Of a stretch of DNA of 17,210 nucleotides, positions 1 through 7,425 are shown one piece after another. Position numbers and translations under genes: made by a program. The notes under the pieces were generated by a model. That model made no database searches, was not told the origin of the DNA, and saw only the letters and a program-made list of their open reading frames with translations. Within the stretch, counting starts at the first letter, position 1. Every line of letters starts with the position of its first letter. Origin of the DNA: Candidatus Neomicrothrix sp. UBA7388 (GTDB taxonomy: Bacteria > Actinomycetota > Acidimicrobiia > Acidimicrobiales > Poriferisodalaceae); NCBI GenBank assembly GCA_002470695.1, contig DKNM01000009.1, positions 1 through 17,210 of the forward strand, in the 5' to 3' direction.

Positions 1-70
1 GTTGATAGGCCGGATGTGTAAGCACGGTAACGTGTTCAGCAGACCGGTACTAATCGGCCGAGGGCTTGGG
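1..70 (+). rRNA. rrl: 23S ribosomal RNA, 3' end (partial)
   Basis: The first bases carry the conserved 3'-terminal domain of bacterial 23S rRNA, including GTGTAAGC, then CCGGTACTAAT followed by the closing CGGCCGAGGGCTTGG. This matches the last helix of the E. coli 23S molecule, where the same CCGGTACTAAT block lies just before the 3' end. Only the terminal part is present; the rest lies left of the window. The exact mature 3' end cannot be read from sequence alone and is placed near base 70 by analogy. A 5S gene follows in the normal 16S-23S-5S order. Confidence 0.93.
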
Positions 71-225
71 CTCGATACTCAGCTTCGAGAAAACAGCTGA
101 CTCCTCACGAGTCGCACGTGCATCGCTATGGAGTGCTCAGGGACGCTGGTCCCTCGCACATTTCGCTTTAACCTGCGGGTTGAGCGATTCAAGATCGTGC
201 TTGCCCCAAAGCAAGCGCAACATAT
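71..225 (+). other. 23S-5S internal transcribed spacer with hairpins
   Basis: This is the spacer of about 155 nt between the two rRNAs. No tRNA and no credible ORF were seen. It holds four short inverted repeats: CTCGA 71-75 with TCGAG 85-89; GACTC 99-103 with GAGTC 109-113; AGGGAC 139-144 with GTCCCT 149-154 around a four-base loop; and an eight-pair stem 197-204/211-218 built on GCTTGC and GCAAGC with one G-U pair. These are probably transcript structures used in rRNA processing. That role is inferred; only the complementarity is directly visible. Confidence 0.6.
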
Positions 226-343
<118 letters not shown>

Positions 344-352
344 TCTTTCTGT

Positions 353-409
353 AAATACCCCGCGGCTCTTTCGGTCACCACGTGATCCGGCAGCAGTCGT
401 GGGGTATTT
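353..409 (+). terminator. Long inverted repeat after 5S rRNA, putative rRNA terminator
   Basis: AAATACCCC at 353-361 is perfectly complementary to GGGGTATTT at 401-409. The stem continues inward to 365/397 with two G-U pairs, giving about 13 pairs. The roughly 31-nt apical region holds a second small hairpin, GGTCAC then a CAC loop then GTGATC. Position directly after 5S suggests a terminator or processing stem for the rRNA operon. There is no T-run after the 3' arm, so it is not a textbook intrinsic terminator, and termination is an inference. Confidence 0.55.
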
Positions 410-478
410 CAGTTGTTGTGCAGGGAACTCGTTACCAAAGTCCAGATTATTGTTCGATGCCCCGTAGCATGGAGGGTC

Positions 479-1549
479 GTGAATAATCAACGTGGTCGGC
501 CGAGTAATGGGCGGGAACAAAGACAACGACCATCCAAAGGCAAGACTTCGTCAACGCGCACGTCAAAAGACTCAGGAAGCGGCCGCAGCGGTGAGAAGAA
601 TGGTGGGTACCGGGGCAGGTCTAATGACGGCGGTAGGTCTAACGATCGTGGCAGGTCTAACGATCGTGGCAGGTCTAACGACCGGAGTGGCAATCAAAGG
701 GGTCCGGGTGTAGAGAAGCCTGAACGACACTTTGGCACTCGGGCACGTGGTTCTCAGTGGGGAGGAGTCGCTCGTAGAGGTGCTCACAACGCAAGTATTG
801 ACAACGGTGCCCCTCGGTCTGAGCCGGAACCGCTCGCTCCGCCTTCCGGACGTTCGGAGGACAAGTGGGAACGTGAACGTCAACAACCTAAGAAAGTGCG
901 ATCCAAAAGGGCGAACAACTCAGTTCCGGTTTTGGAGCTAGACCTTAAGTATGTTCAGCATCTACCGAAGGCCGAGCGCGATCGATTTGTCCGTCGTGTC
1001 AATCAGGCCGGCGACCACTTCCTAGAAGAACGCTTCGGTGAGGTGGAGCAGATCCTAAAACCGTTAGTGAAGAAGTACCGGCGCGTTGCTGAACTTCACG
1101 AACTTTATGGTCTCACGCTGTATCGACTCGGTCGTTGGGGCGATGCGTTAGAGCAGCTTCAAATTTTTACAGACTCTACGGGCGATGTGACGCAATTGCC
1201 CGTGATGGCCGACTGTCATCGTGCGTTAGGGCGCCTCGACCTGGTGCGTAAGCTTTGGGACGAATTAAGGATGGCTGGACCTGAGGCCTCGGTTATCACC
1301 GAAGGCCGCATTGTTATGGCTGGTGCCTTGGCCGATGTGGGCGACATTGCGGGAGGTATCCGGCTGCTTGAGCAAGGCCCTGTCAAGGTGAAAAAAGCTC
1401 GCGATCACCATGTGCGACTTTGGTATGCCCTCGCCGACCTTTACGAGCGCGCCGGGGACCATCAACGAGCGCGAAGGGGATTTCAGAGAATCGAGCAAGT
1501 CGAGCCGGACTTTGCGGATGTGTCCGGGCGCCTCGCCTCACTGTCGTAG
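479..1549 (+). CDS. Tetratricopeptide-repeat protein with disordered basic N-terminus
   Basis: A 356-residue protein in two parts. Residues 1 to about 150 are low-complexity and rich in R, G, S, N and Q, with a GRSNDR tandem repeat at residues 46-69. The rest is helical and TPR-like, for example [32 protein letters not shown] and [18 protein letters not shown]. No signal peptide or membrane segment is visible, so it is probably cytoplasmic. I chose the GTG at 479 because GGAGGG lies at 471-476, although the gap is short; the frame is open further left to a TTG at 413, which would add 22 residues overlapping the region next to the post-5S stem. Position beside the HAD/tlyA block matches the TPR protein Rv1691 of M. 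tuberculosis. Its biochemical function is unknown; the basic tail could bind RNA or another acidic partner, which is speculation. Confidence 0.85.
   Translation: MNNQRGRPSNGREQRQRPSKGKTSSTRTSKDSGSGRSGEKNGGYRGRSNDGGRSNDRGRSNDRGRSNDRSGNQRGPGVEKPERHFGTRARGSQWGGVARRGAHNASIDNGAPRSEPEPLAPPSGRSEDKWERERQQPKKVRSKRANNSVPVLELDLKYVQHLPKAERDRFVRRVNQAGDHFLEERFGEVEQILKPLVKKYRRVAELHELYGLTLYRLGRWGDALEQLQIFTDSTGDVTQLPVMADCHRALGRLDLVRKLWDELRMAGPEASVITEGRIVMAGALADVGDIAGGIRLLEQGPVKVKKARDHHVRLWYALADLYERAGDHQRARRGFQRIEQVEPDFADVSGRLASLS
614..685 (+). repeat. Four tandem 18-bp units encoding GRSNDR/G
   Basis: Four consecutive 18-nt units encode [18 protein letters not shown] and GRSNDR. Units two to four are nearly identical at the DNA level (core AGGTCTAACGATCGTGG), and the first and last differ at synonymous or near-synonymous positions. 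The repeat keeps the reading frame and sits inside the disordered N-terminus of the TPR protein. Near-identity of the central units suggests recent slippage expansion, so copy number may vary between strains. Confidence 0.9.
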
Positions 1550-1663
1550 CCCCAGGCGCATAAGGTCGAAATTCTCTAGCGCTGCTCAACCTTTTCGTGC
1601 TCAAGCGCGACTACGATCAGGACCGGCCGGACGGCCACATTATCCACCAACTACCAACTTCCT

Positions 1664-1669
1664 AAGGAG
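1664..1669 (+). promoter_or_regulatory. Ribosome binding site that fixes the fbaB start
   Basis: AAGGAG lies 7 nt before the GTG at 1677. The reading frame is open for almost 90 codons further left, overlapping the TPR gene, but the E. coli-type FbaB N-terminus aligns from this GTG. The site therefore decides the start. Confidence 0.8.
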
Positions 1670-1676
1670 TCGTGTC

Positions 1677-2735
1677 GTGAGCCTCGACATCGAAGGTTTA
1701 CTTGGAGATCAGGCGAGTCATCTTCTCGATCACAAGTGCGAAACCATAGGACAAGAGCTTTTAACTCTTCCCGGCCCAGAGTTCGTAACGGACGTTGTTT
1801 CTGGAACCGATAGATCCGCTCAAGTTATGCGCAACATGCAGGCGTTGTTTGATGCCGGAAGACTAGCGAGCACGGGGTATGTGTCGATTCTCCCCGTAGA
1901 CCAAGGCATCGAGCATTCTGCCGCTGCATCGTTTGCGCCTAACCCTGTCTATTTTGACCCGGCCAACATTGTTGAGTTAGCGATCGAAGGTGGGTGCAAC
2001 GCAGTGGCCACAACCTTCGGAGTGTTGGGCGCTGTCAGTCGAAAATATGCTCACCGGATACCGTTTATCGTGAAACTGAACCACAACGAGCTACTCACTT
2101 ACCCTTCGACCTACGATCAAATAATGTTTGGTTCAGTTGAGCAGGCCCACGAGCTTGGTGCTGCAGGTGTCGGCGCGACCATCTATTTCGGTAGTGAGGA
2201 AAGCGCCCGACAAATTCAAGAGACTGCTGAAGCTTTCGAGAGGGCCCATCAATTGGGGATGTTTACAGTTCTTTGGTGTTATCTCCGCAACGGAGCCATT
2301 GATACCGAAGAGCAAGACAACCACGTGGCCGCGGACGCCACGGCGCAGGCCAACCACATTGGTGTCACCATTCAGGCCGACATCATCAAACAGAAATTGC
2401 CCGAAACGAACGGTGCGTTCAATTTGGTCAAAGGGTTCGGCAAGACACACCCGGACGTTTATTCGAAATTAACCTCGGACCACCCAATCGATTTGTGTCG
2501 ATGGCAAGTAGCTAATTGCTACATGGGTCGAATGGGTTTGATCAATAGTGGTGGTGCTAGTTCAGGCGCGACAGATCTGGCTGAAGCAGTCACGACAGCA
2601 GTGGTCAATAAGCGTGCTGGAGGTGTCGGCTTGATATCCGGACGTAAGGCTTTTCAACGCCCTATGGAAGAAGGAATCGAGCTCCTTAACGCAATTCAAG
2701 ACGTCTATCTCAGCGATTCAGTGACCATCGCTTAA
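1677..2735 (+). CDS. fbaB: Class I fructose-bisphosphate aldolase (FbaB/DhnA type)
   Basis: A 352-residue enzyme that cleaves or forms fructose 1,6-bisphosphate from dihydroxyacetone phosphate and glyceraldehyde 3-phosphate through a Schiff base, in cytoplasmic glycolysis and gluconeogenesis. It follows the E. coli FbaB sequence almost end to end: [14 protein letters not shown] (69-82), [15 protein letters not shown] (93-107), [15 protein letters not shown] (124-138), [11 protein letters not shown] (166-176), ADIIKQK (234-240, K238 the likely Schiff-base lysine), YSKLTS (262-267), [15 protein letters not shown] (279-293) and [14 protein letters not shown] (317-330). Length equals the family norm (about 350). 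It is separated from the TPR gene by 127 nt in which I see no clear terminator or promoter, and from korA by 94 nt that carries a promoter. It is not part of the matching M. tuberculosis block, so it was inserted here or lost there. Confidence 0.96.
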   Translation: MSLDIEGLLGDQASHLLDHKCETIGQELLTLPGPEFVTDVVSGTDRSAQVMRNMQALFDAGRLASTGYVSILPVDQGIEHSAAASFAPNPVYFDPANIVELAIEGGCNAVATTFGVLGAVSRKYAHRIPFIVKLNHNELLTYPSTYDQIMFGSVEQAHELGAAGVGATIYFGSEESARQIQETAEAFERAHQLGMFTVLWCYLRNGAIDTEEQDNHVAADATAQANHIGVTIQADIIKQKLPETNGAFNLVKGFGKTHPDVYSKLTSDHPIDLCRWQVANCYMGRMGLINSGGASSGATDLAEAVTTAVVNKRAGGVGLISGRKAFQRPMEEGIELLNAIQDVYLSDSVTIA

Positions 2736-2761
2736 GATTCTCTGTGAATAGGCCACGAATT

Positions 2762-2791
2762 AGCGAGTATTTCTCGCTGCACGCGTATAAT
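2762..2791 (+). promoter_or_regulatory. Putative korAB promoter with overlapping inverted repeat
   Basis: A perfect -10 hexamer TATAAT occurs at 2786-2791, 38 nt before the korA start. No good -35 is present at the expected distance; that position is instead covered by a perfect 6-bp inverted repeat, AGCGAG 2762-2767, loop TATTT, CTCGCT 2773-2778. This arrangement would suit an operator or an activator-dependent promoter. The repeat could alternatively be a weak terminator hairpin for fbaB, but it has no T-run behind it. Confidence 0.55.
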
Positions 2792-2829
2792 CTTCCAAGT
2801 CGGACGACCACCATCCCCCAGGAGGGTCT

Positions 2830-4701
2830 GTGACCGATACAGCACCCCGAGAACTTCCACTCCAAGAACTCGATGAAGTAATCATTCGCTTTGCCGGTGA
2901 CTCCGGTGACGGCATGCAGCTAACCGGCGATCAATTCACGAGTATTTCCGCGGCTTTAGGTAACGATCTAGCCACGCTCCCTGAGTTTCCCGCTGAGATT
3001 AGAGCTCCACAAGGAACCTTGGCCGGAGTTTCTGCTTTCCAAGTCCGGATATCTGACTTTGCAATAACTACTCCAGGCGACGCGCCGACGGTACTAGTTG
3101 CGATGAATCCAGCTGCGCTCAAGGCACAGCTCCACAATGTGGTTCAAGGCGGAGCAATAATCGTCAACACGGATGCGTTTAATGAGCGCAATTTAGAGAA
3201 GGCCGGCTACGACAGTAATCCATTAGAAGATGGTTCACTCGATGGTTACCGGTCATATCCGGTTCCGATGAGTCAAATCACGAGAGACGCTGTGGCGGAG
3301 CACGGCGTTAAACCCCGCGATGCTGAGCGATCCAAGAACTTCTTCGCATTAGGCCTCATCTCTTGGATGTACACACGACCCATTGAACCCACTATGGAGT
3401 TCATAAGTACCAAGTTTCGAGGCAAGGAATTAGTTATAAAGGCTAACGAAGCTGCCTTTTATGCTGGCTACAACTTCGGTGAGACGGCCGAACTCTTCGA
3501 ATCCCACTATGAGATCAAGCCAGCAGAACTTCCCTCGGGCGAATACACAAATATTAATGGCAATACTGCCATCTCTTGGGGTTGTATCGCTGCCGGTCAA
3601 TTGGCGCAGCTGCCAATTTTCTTGGGGTCTTATCCCATTACTCCAGCCTCTGACATCCTTCACGACTTGTCTGCGCTCAAGCACTTCGGAGCTAGAACCT
3701 TCCAAGCTGAAGATGAAATAGCTGCTGCTGCGTCCGCTATTGGGGCGGCCTTTGGCGGAGCCTTGGCGTTTACTACGACCTCAGGGCCCGGTATTGCTCT
3801 TAAAGGTGAAGGTCTAGGGTTGGCGGTCAGCCTAGAACTGCCTTTAGTTATCATCGATATTCAGCGTGGGGGTCCATCCACTGGTCTTCCCACAAAGCCA
3901 GAACAAGCTGACCTGATGATGGCTATGTATGGGCGCCACTCAGAATCACCCATGCCGATTGTGGCTCCCCGTAGCCCTGCAGATTGCTTTAACGCAACGA
4001 TCGAAGCATGCAGGATTGCGTTGCGATACCGAACCCCAGTCATGCTCCTGAGCGATGGCTATCTGGCTACAAGTTCTGAACCGTGGTTGCTTCCCGACGT
4101 CGAAGATTTGCCGGACATCGGGGTGGAGTTTCACACCGGATACAACGGCACGAATGAAGACGGAGAAGGAATTTTCCTTCCATACCTGAGAGACCCCGAG
4201 ACTCTGGCTCGCCCGTGGGCGATTCCGGGCACACCGGACCTGATGCACCGTATTGGTGGCATAGAAAAAGAAGACGGTTCGGGCAACATCAGCTACGACC
4301 CCGAGAATCATCAAAAGATGGTCGACCTTCGCGCAGCGAAAATAGAAGCCGTCGATGTACCGGATGCTGAAATATCGGGAGACTCCGATGCTGACTTCTG
4401 CATGCTTGGATGGGGGTCTACTTGGGGAGCAATTGATGCCGCCCTCGCTCGCCTGCAGAAGGCGGGTAAAAAAGTTGCGCACATTCATCTAACGCACTTG
4501 AATCCACTGCCGAAGAACCTCGGAGAACTGCTCTCCTCTTTCGACAAAGTAATTTGTCCCGAGATGAACGCGGGGCAGTTAGTTAATCTAATAAGGGCAA
4601 AATATCTGATTGATGTTAAGCCCGTAAACAAAATGAACGGTGTGCCTTTCACCACTGCAGAAATCGAGTCTGCGGCGCTGGAAGCTATGGACGCCTCATA
4701 A
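2830..4701 (+). CDS. korA: 2-oxoacid:ferredoxin oxidoreductase, fused gamma-alpha subunit
   Basis: A 623-residue subunit of a thiamine-dependent oxidoreductase that oxidatively decarboxylates a 2-oxoacid with CoA, most likely 2-oxoglutarate to succinyl-CoA, passing electrons to ferredoxin. Residues about 15-215 form the gamma domain (IRFAGDSGDGMQLTGDQF near 19-36, LPEFPAEIRAPQGTLAGVS). Residues about 245-623 form the alpha part, with YPITPASDIL (268-277), FQAEDEIAAA carrying the conserved Glu near 294-296, TSGPGIALKGEGLGLA (317-332) and IDIQRGGPSTGLPTKPEQ. The gamma-alpha fusion and length fit the actinobacterial KorA type (M. tuberculosis Rv2455c). The GTG start follows AGGAGG at 2820-2825. 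korB begins 19 nt downstream, so the two are co-transcribed. Pyruvate or another 2-oxoacid as substrate cannot be excluded from sequence. Confidence 0.94.
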   Translation: MTDTAPRELPLQELDEVIIRFAGDSGDGMQLTGDQFTSISAALGNDLATLPEFPAEIRAPQGTLAGVSAFQVRISDFAITTPGDAPTVLVAMNPAALKAQLHNVVQGGAIIVNTDAFNERNLEKAGYDSNPLEDGSLDGYRSYPVPMSQITRDAVAEHGVKPRDAERSKNFFALGLISWMYTRPIEPTMEFISTKFRGKELVIKANEAAFYAGYNFGETAELFESHYEIKPAELPSGEYTNINGNTAISWGCIAAGQLAQLPIFLGSYPITPASDILHDLSALKHFGARTFQAEDEIAAAASAIGAAFGGALAFTTTSGPGIALKGEGLGLAVSLELPLVIIDIQRGGPSTGLPTKPEQADLMMAMYGRHSESPMPIVAPRSPADCFNATIEACRIALRYRTPVMLLSDGYLATSSEPWLLPDVEDLPDIGVEFHTGYNGTNEDGEGIFLPYLRDPETLARPWAIPGTPDLMHRIGGIEKEDGSGNISYDPENHQKMVDLRAAKIEAVDVPDAEISGDSDADFCMLGWGSTWGAIDAALARLQKAGKKVAHIHLTHLNPLPKNLGELLSSFDKVICPEMNAGQLVNLIRAKYLIDVKPVNKMNGVPFTTAEIESAALEAMDAS

Positions 4702-4720
4702 GGGAAGACAGGAATAAACA

Positions 4721-5734
4721 ATGACTGACACCCCGACTCGCACTGAGCCTGCTGACTGGGCAACCGATCAGGAAGTGCGTTGGTGCCCCGGATGCGGCGA
4801 CTATTCAATTTTGACGGCGATGAGGATGCTCATGCCCGAACTTGAAGTAGACCGCGAGAAGACAGTGTTCGTCTCTGGAATTGGATGCGCAGCGCGTTTC
4901 CCTTATTACATGAATACCTATGGCATGCACGGCATCCATGGGCGCGCTCCTGCTATTGCTACCGGACTTGCGATGGCGCGACCAGATTTAGACATCTGGG
5001 TCATCGGAGGCGATGGCGACATGATGTCTATTGGCGGCAACCACCTGATCCATGCGTTGCGCCGAAATGTCAACATCAAAATTCTTCTGTTTAACAACAT
5101 GATTTACGGTCTCACGAAGGGGCAATTCTCACCGACGAGCGAGGTTGGGAAAGTCACCAAGAGTTCACCGATGGGGTCGTTAGACACTCCGTTCAATCCG
5201 ATGTCGCTAGTTCTGGGTGCTGAGGCCTCGTTTGTGGCACGAACCCATGACATGGACCGCCAGCACATGATGGATATGTTCCGTCGAGCGCACGAACATA
5301 AGGGCGCAGCTATTGTCGAAGTTTTCCAGAATTGCAACGTCTTTAACGACGGCGCTTGGGAAGGCATAACCAAAAAACAGAACAGAGACGCCAACTTAAT
5401 TACCTTGGAGCATGGGAAACCAGTCCGATTCGGAGCCGATGATGAATTTGGCGTAATGGTTGAAAATGGCGCAGCAAAGGTCGTGTCGGTTGCAGACGTC
5501 GGGGAAGCTGCCATCCTCGTGCACGACGAGAACAAAGCTGACCCTTCGACGGCGTTTATGCTGAGCCGGCTGTCAAGAGGCCCCTTCGAGCCGACGCCGA
5601 TAGGCGTATTCCGAGCTATCGAACGCATCGAATACGCATCTTCCTCAACGACGCAACTTGCAATGGCCCATAACGACAAAGGATCGGCCGACCTCGCAGA
5701 GTTGCTTCGTTCCCGAGGCACCTGGCAGGTATAG
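4721..5734 (+). CDS. korB: 2-oxoacid:ferredoxin oxidoreductase, beta subunit
   Basis: A 337-residue beta subunit, the thiamine diphosphate and iron-sulfur partner of KorA. The N-terminal RWCPGCGDYSIL gives C22 and C25; with C56 (VSGIGCAARF) and C205 (EVFQNCNVFND) these are the four expected ligands of one [4Fe-4S] cluster. The ThDP/Mg motif is IGGDGDMMSIGGNH (96-108) closing at NN 125-126, followed by MIYGLTKGQFSPTS. AGGA at 4710-4713 lies 7 nt before the ATG. The pair would be an oxygen-sensitive or oxygen-tolerant alternative to a 2-oxoglutarate dehydrogenase; which one is not visible. Its stop codon overlaps the likely start of the HAD phosphatase, which suggests translational coupling. 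Confidence 0.95.
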   Translation: MTDTPTRTEPADWATDQEVRWCPGCGDYSILTAMRMLMPELEVDREKTVFVSGIGCAARFPYYMNTYGMHGIHGRAPAIATGLAMARPDLDIWVIGGDGDMMSIGGNHLIHALRRNVNIKILLFNNMIYGLTKGQFSPTSEVGKVTKSSPMGSLDTPFNPMSLVLGAEASFVARTHDMDRQHMMDMFRRAHEHKGAAIVEVFQNCNVFNDGAWEGITKKQNRDANLITLEHGKPVRFGADDEFGVMVENGAAKVVSVADVGEAAILVHDENKADPSTAFMLSRLSRGPFEPTPIGVFRAIERIEYASSSTTQLAMAHNDKGSADLAELLRSRGTWQV

Positions 5735-6522
5735 CCGGTATCGCCTGGGTACTCGATCTGGACGGTGTTGTATGGCTGGCGGGCCAGCCGATACCCGGCT
5801 CAGCGCGTGCAATTGAGTTGCTTGATGAAGCTCAAGAAGAAGTGCTCTTCGTAACTAACTTCTCTGCGTTGACGCTGAGGGAAGCGGAAAAAAAGCTTGA
5901 AGATTGCGGCATTGGAGCTGTGGGTCGAGTGCTGACATCGGCGATGGCAGCGGCCTCGCTAGTTGAGGCAGGGGAGCGGGTGCTGGTGTGCGCTGGAGCG
6001 GGAGTGTCTGAGGCGGTTGAAGCAAGGGGAGCAGTAGCGCTAAACCCAAGTAATGCAGCAGATGCATCGAGTCCGATTGATGCCGTTATTGTTGGTTTCC
6101 ACCAAGATTTTAATTTTGAACGATTGGCGGTGTCAGCGCGAGCCATCCATGACGGCGCACGACTCATTTCTACCAACATTGACCCTACTTACCCGACACC
6201 GGATGGGTTGTTGCCGGGCAATGGCGCCCTCACCGCAGCCATAGCTACGGCTGGTAAAGTAGAAGCGCAGGTTGCCGGCAAGCCATATGCACCGATAGCA
6301 GAACTTGTCTTGCAACAACTCGGTCTCGAGCGAGGGAACAAAGAGAGCATTGTCGTAGGAGACCTACCAGCGACTGACGGAATGCTTGCTGTCGAGCTGG
6401 GGTTCGACTTTGGTTTAGTGCTTTCTGGGGTCACCTCAAGTGACCAGGCACGCAGCAGCTTTCCAGCACCTCACGCAGTGGCTGCAAACCTTGAGTTGAT
6501 GGTGGAGCAACGTTTAACTTGA
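5731..6522 (+). CDS. HAD-superfamily class IIA phosphatase, non-canonical start
   Basis: A NagD/PNPase-type HAD phosphatase of about 263 residues. Motif I, WVLDLDGVVW, is encoded at 5746-5775 and supplies the two catalytic aspartates. Motif II is LFVTNFSALT, the cap follows, the motif III lysine is in AGKPYAPI, and the acidic motif is VVGDLPATDGMLA. After the in-frame stop at 5671 there is no ATG, GTG or TTG before a TTG at 5818, which lies beyond motif I and would remove both aspartates. The true start must therefore be a rare codon (CTG 5722, ATA 5731 or ATC 5740), or there is a sequence error. I give 5731, which overlaps the korB stop, with real uncertainty. The gene corresponds in position to M. 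tuberculosis Rv1692, reported as a glycerol-phosphate-type phosphatase; the substrate here is unknown. It ends 93 nt before tlyA. Confidence 0.78.
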   Translation: MAGIAWVLDLDGVVWLAGQPIPGSARAIELLDEAQEEVLFVTNFSALTLREAEKKLEDCGIGAVGRVLTSAMAAASLVEAGERVLVCAGAGVSEAVEARGAVALNPSNAADASSPIDAVIVGFHQDFNFERLAVSARAIHDGARLISTNIDPTYPTPDGLLPGNGALTAAIATAGKVEAQVAGKPYAPIAELVLQQLGLERGNKESIVVGDLPATDGMLAVELGFDFGLVLSGVTSSDQARSSFPAPHAVAANLELMVEQRLT

Positions 6523-6615
6523 GGGCGCATCTGGCTACGCTCGTCAAAAACCACTTTTCCTGCTGCTACCTTCGGAGCATGTACACGTATTAACCCTTGA
6601 GGTCCAAGGATATTT

Positions 6616-7425
6616 GTGGTGAAACGACGTCGATTGGACGCAGAAATGGTACGCCGCGAACTTGTCCTAACGCGCAGCAAAGCGAAGGAGCTTGTAGAGG
6701 CGGGGCAAGTTCTCGTGAATGGGTCTGTCGCGATAAAAGTTTCACGGCTTGTCGCCGTTCATGACCCGATTGTGATCTCCGCCAATAGACCACAGTTTGT
6801 TTCTCGAGGTGGCAACAAGCTTGATGCAGCTTTGTGTCGCTTTGGTCTGGATGTAACGGGCAGAGCAGTAGTTGACGTCGGAGCTTCAACCGGGGGTTTT
6901 ACAGATTGTGTCTTGCAAAGGGGCGCTAGGTCTGTTGTGGCAATAGATGTGGGGTACGGCCAATTAGATCAACGACTGCGACAAGATGAACGGGTGAAAG
7001 TGCTCGAGAGAACAAATGTGAGATATCTCGAAGCGGCAGAAATTACCGAACCGGGTGAATTAGTAGTCGCAGATCTATCCTTTATATCTCTAAAACTTGT
7101 TTTTGGGAGACTTGCGGCATTGTGTGAACCGGAGGGTGACTTACTTATGCTGGTAAAGCCACAATTCGAAGCGGGTAAAGCGGAAGCGGATCGAGGACAG
7201 GGGGTTATCCGTAACCCCGAAGTGTGGCGTCGAGTCTTACTTGAAGTTTCCGAAGTTGTCTTGAAAGCAGAGTTTCAAATAATGGGTCTAATGAAGTCGC
7301 CGCTCCTTGGCGCTAATGGAAACACAGAGTTTTTTCTTCATTGCCGCCCTTCCAATGGTCCTGCTCAAAAAGCGCTCAACCTAAAGGAGTTAGTTGCTGA
7401 GACCCTGGGAGAGGCCAGGTCATGA
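6616..7425 (+). CDS. tlyA: TlyA family rRNA 2'-O-methyltransferase
   Basis: A 269-residue protein with an N-terminal S4 RNA-binding domain (about 5-60, RRLDAEMVRRELVLTRSKAK) and a FtsJ-type SAM methyltransferase domain. SAM motif I is VVDVGASTGGFTDCVLQ (85-101). The K-D-K-E tetrad is visible as K68 (RGGNKL), D153 (VVADLSF), K181 (LVKPQFEAGK) and E238 (NTEFFLH). In mycobacteria TlyA methylates 16S and 23S rRNA riboses and its loss gives capreomycin resistance; by homology the role is ribosome modification. The linker reads RPQFVSRGG, whereas the M. tuberculosis linker carries RAWV. Two adjacent GTG codons, 6616 and 6619, both suit the AAGGA at 6606-6610; I list the first. It shares ATGA with nadK. 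Confidence 0.94.
   Translation: MVKRRRLDAEMVRRELVLTRSKAKELVEAGQVLVNGSVAIKVSRLVAVHDPIVISANRPQFVSRGGNKLDAALCRFGLDVTGRAVVDVGASTGGFTDCVLQRGARSVVAIDVGYGQLDQRLRQDERVKVLERTNVRYLEAAEITEPGELVVADLSFISLKLVFGRLAALCEPEGDLLMLVKPQFEAGKAEADRGQGVIRNPEVWRRVLLEVSEVVLKAEFQIMGLMKSPLLGANGNTEFFLHCRPSNGPAQKALNLKELVAETLGEARS

Noticed and set aside
71..225. tRNA gene in the 23S-5S spacer
   Set aside because: No T-loop GTTCRA block or acceptor/anticodon arms could be arranged from the hairpins present.
413..478. Longer N-terminus of the TPR protein from a TTG at 413
   Set aside because: The 22 extra residues have no ribosome binding site, do not resemble the basic tail, and abut the post-5S stem. The GTG at 479 has GGAGGG just before it.
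1410..1676. Upstream extension of the fbaB frame into the TPR gene
   Set aside because: It overlaps a real gene and has no homology to the FbaB N-terminus. AAGGAG at 1664-1669 and the E. coli-like start fix the GTG at 1677.
3946..4488. 180-codon minus-strand ORF antisense to korA
   Set aside because: No recognisable domain, and it lies wholly opposite strongly conserved korA sequence; it is a shadow frame.
5104..5721. 205-codon minus-strand ORF antisense to korB
   Set aside because: Low-complexity Ser/Ala/Thr translation typical of the complement of a conserved gene, with no start signal.
6471..6680. Minus-strand ORF across the HAD-tlyA gap, considered as a counterpart of the small gene Rv1693
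   Set aside because: It is on the opposite strand, overlaps both neighbours and shows no motif. The + strand of the 93-nt gap has only a four-codon ORF (ATG to TAA).
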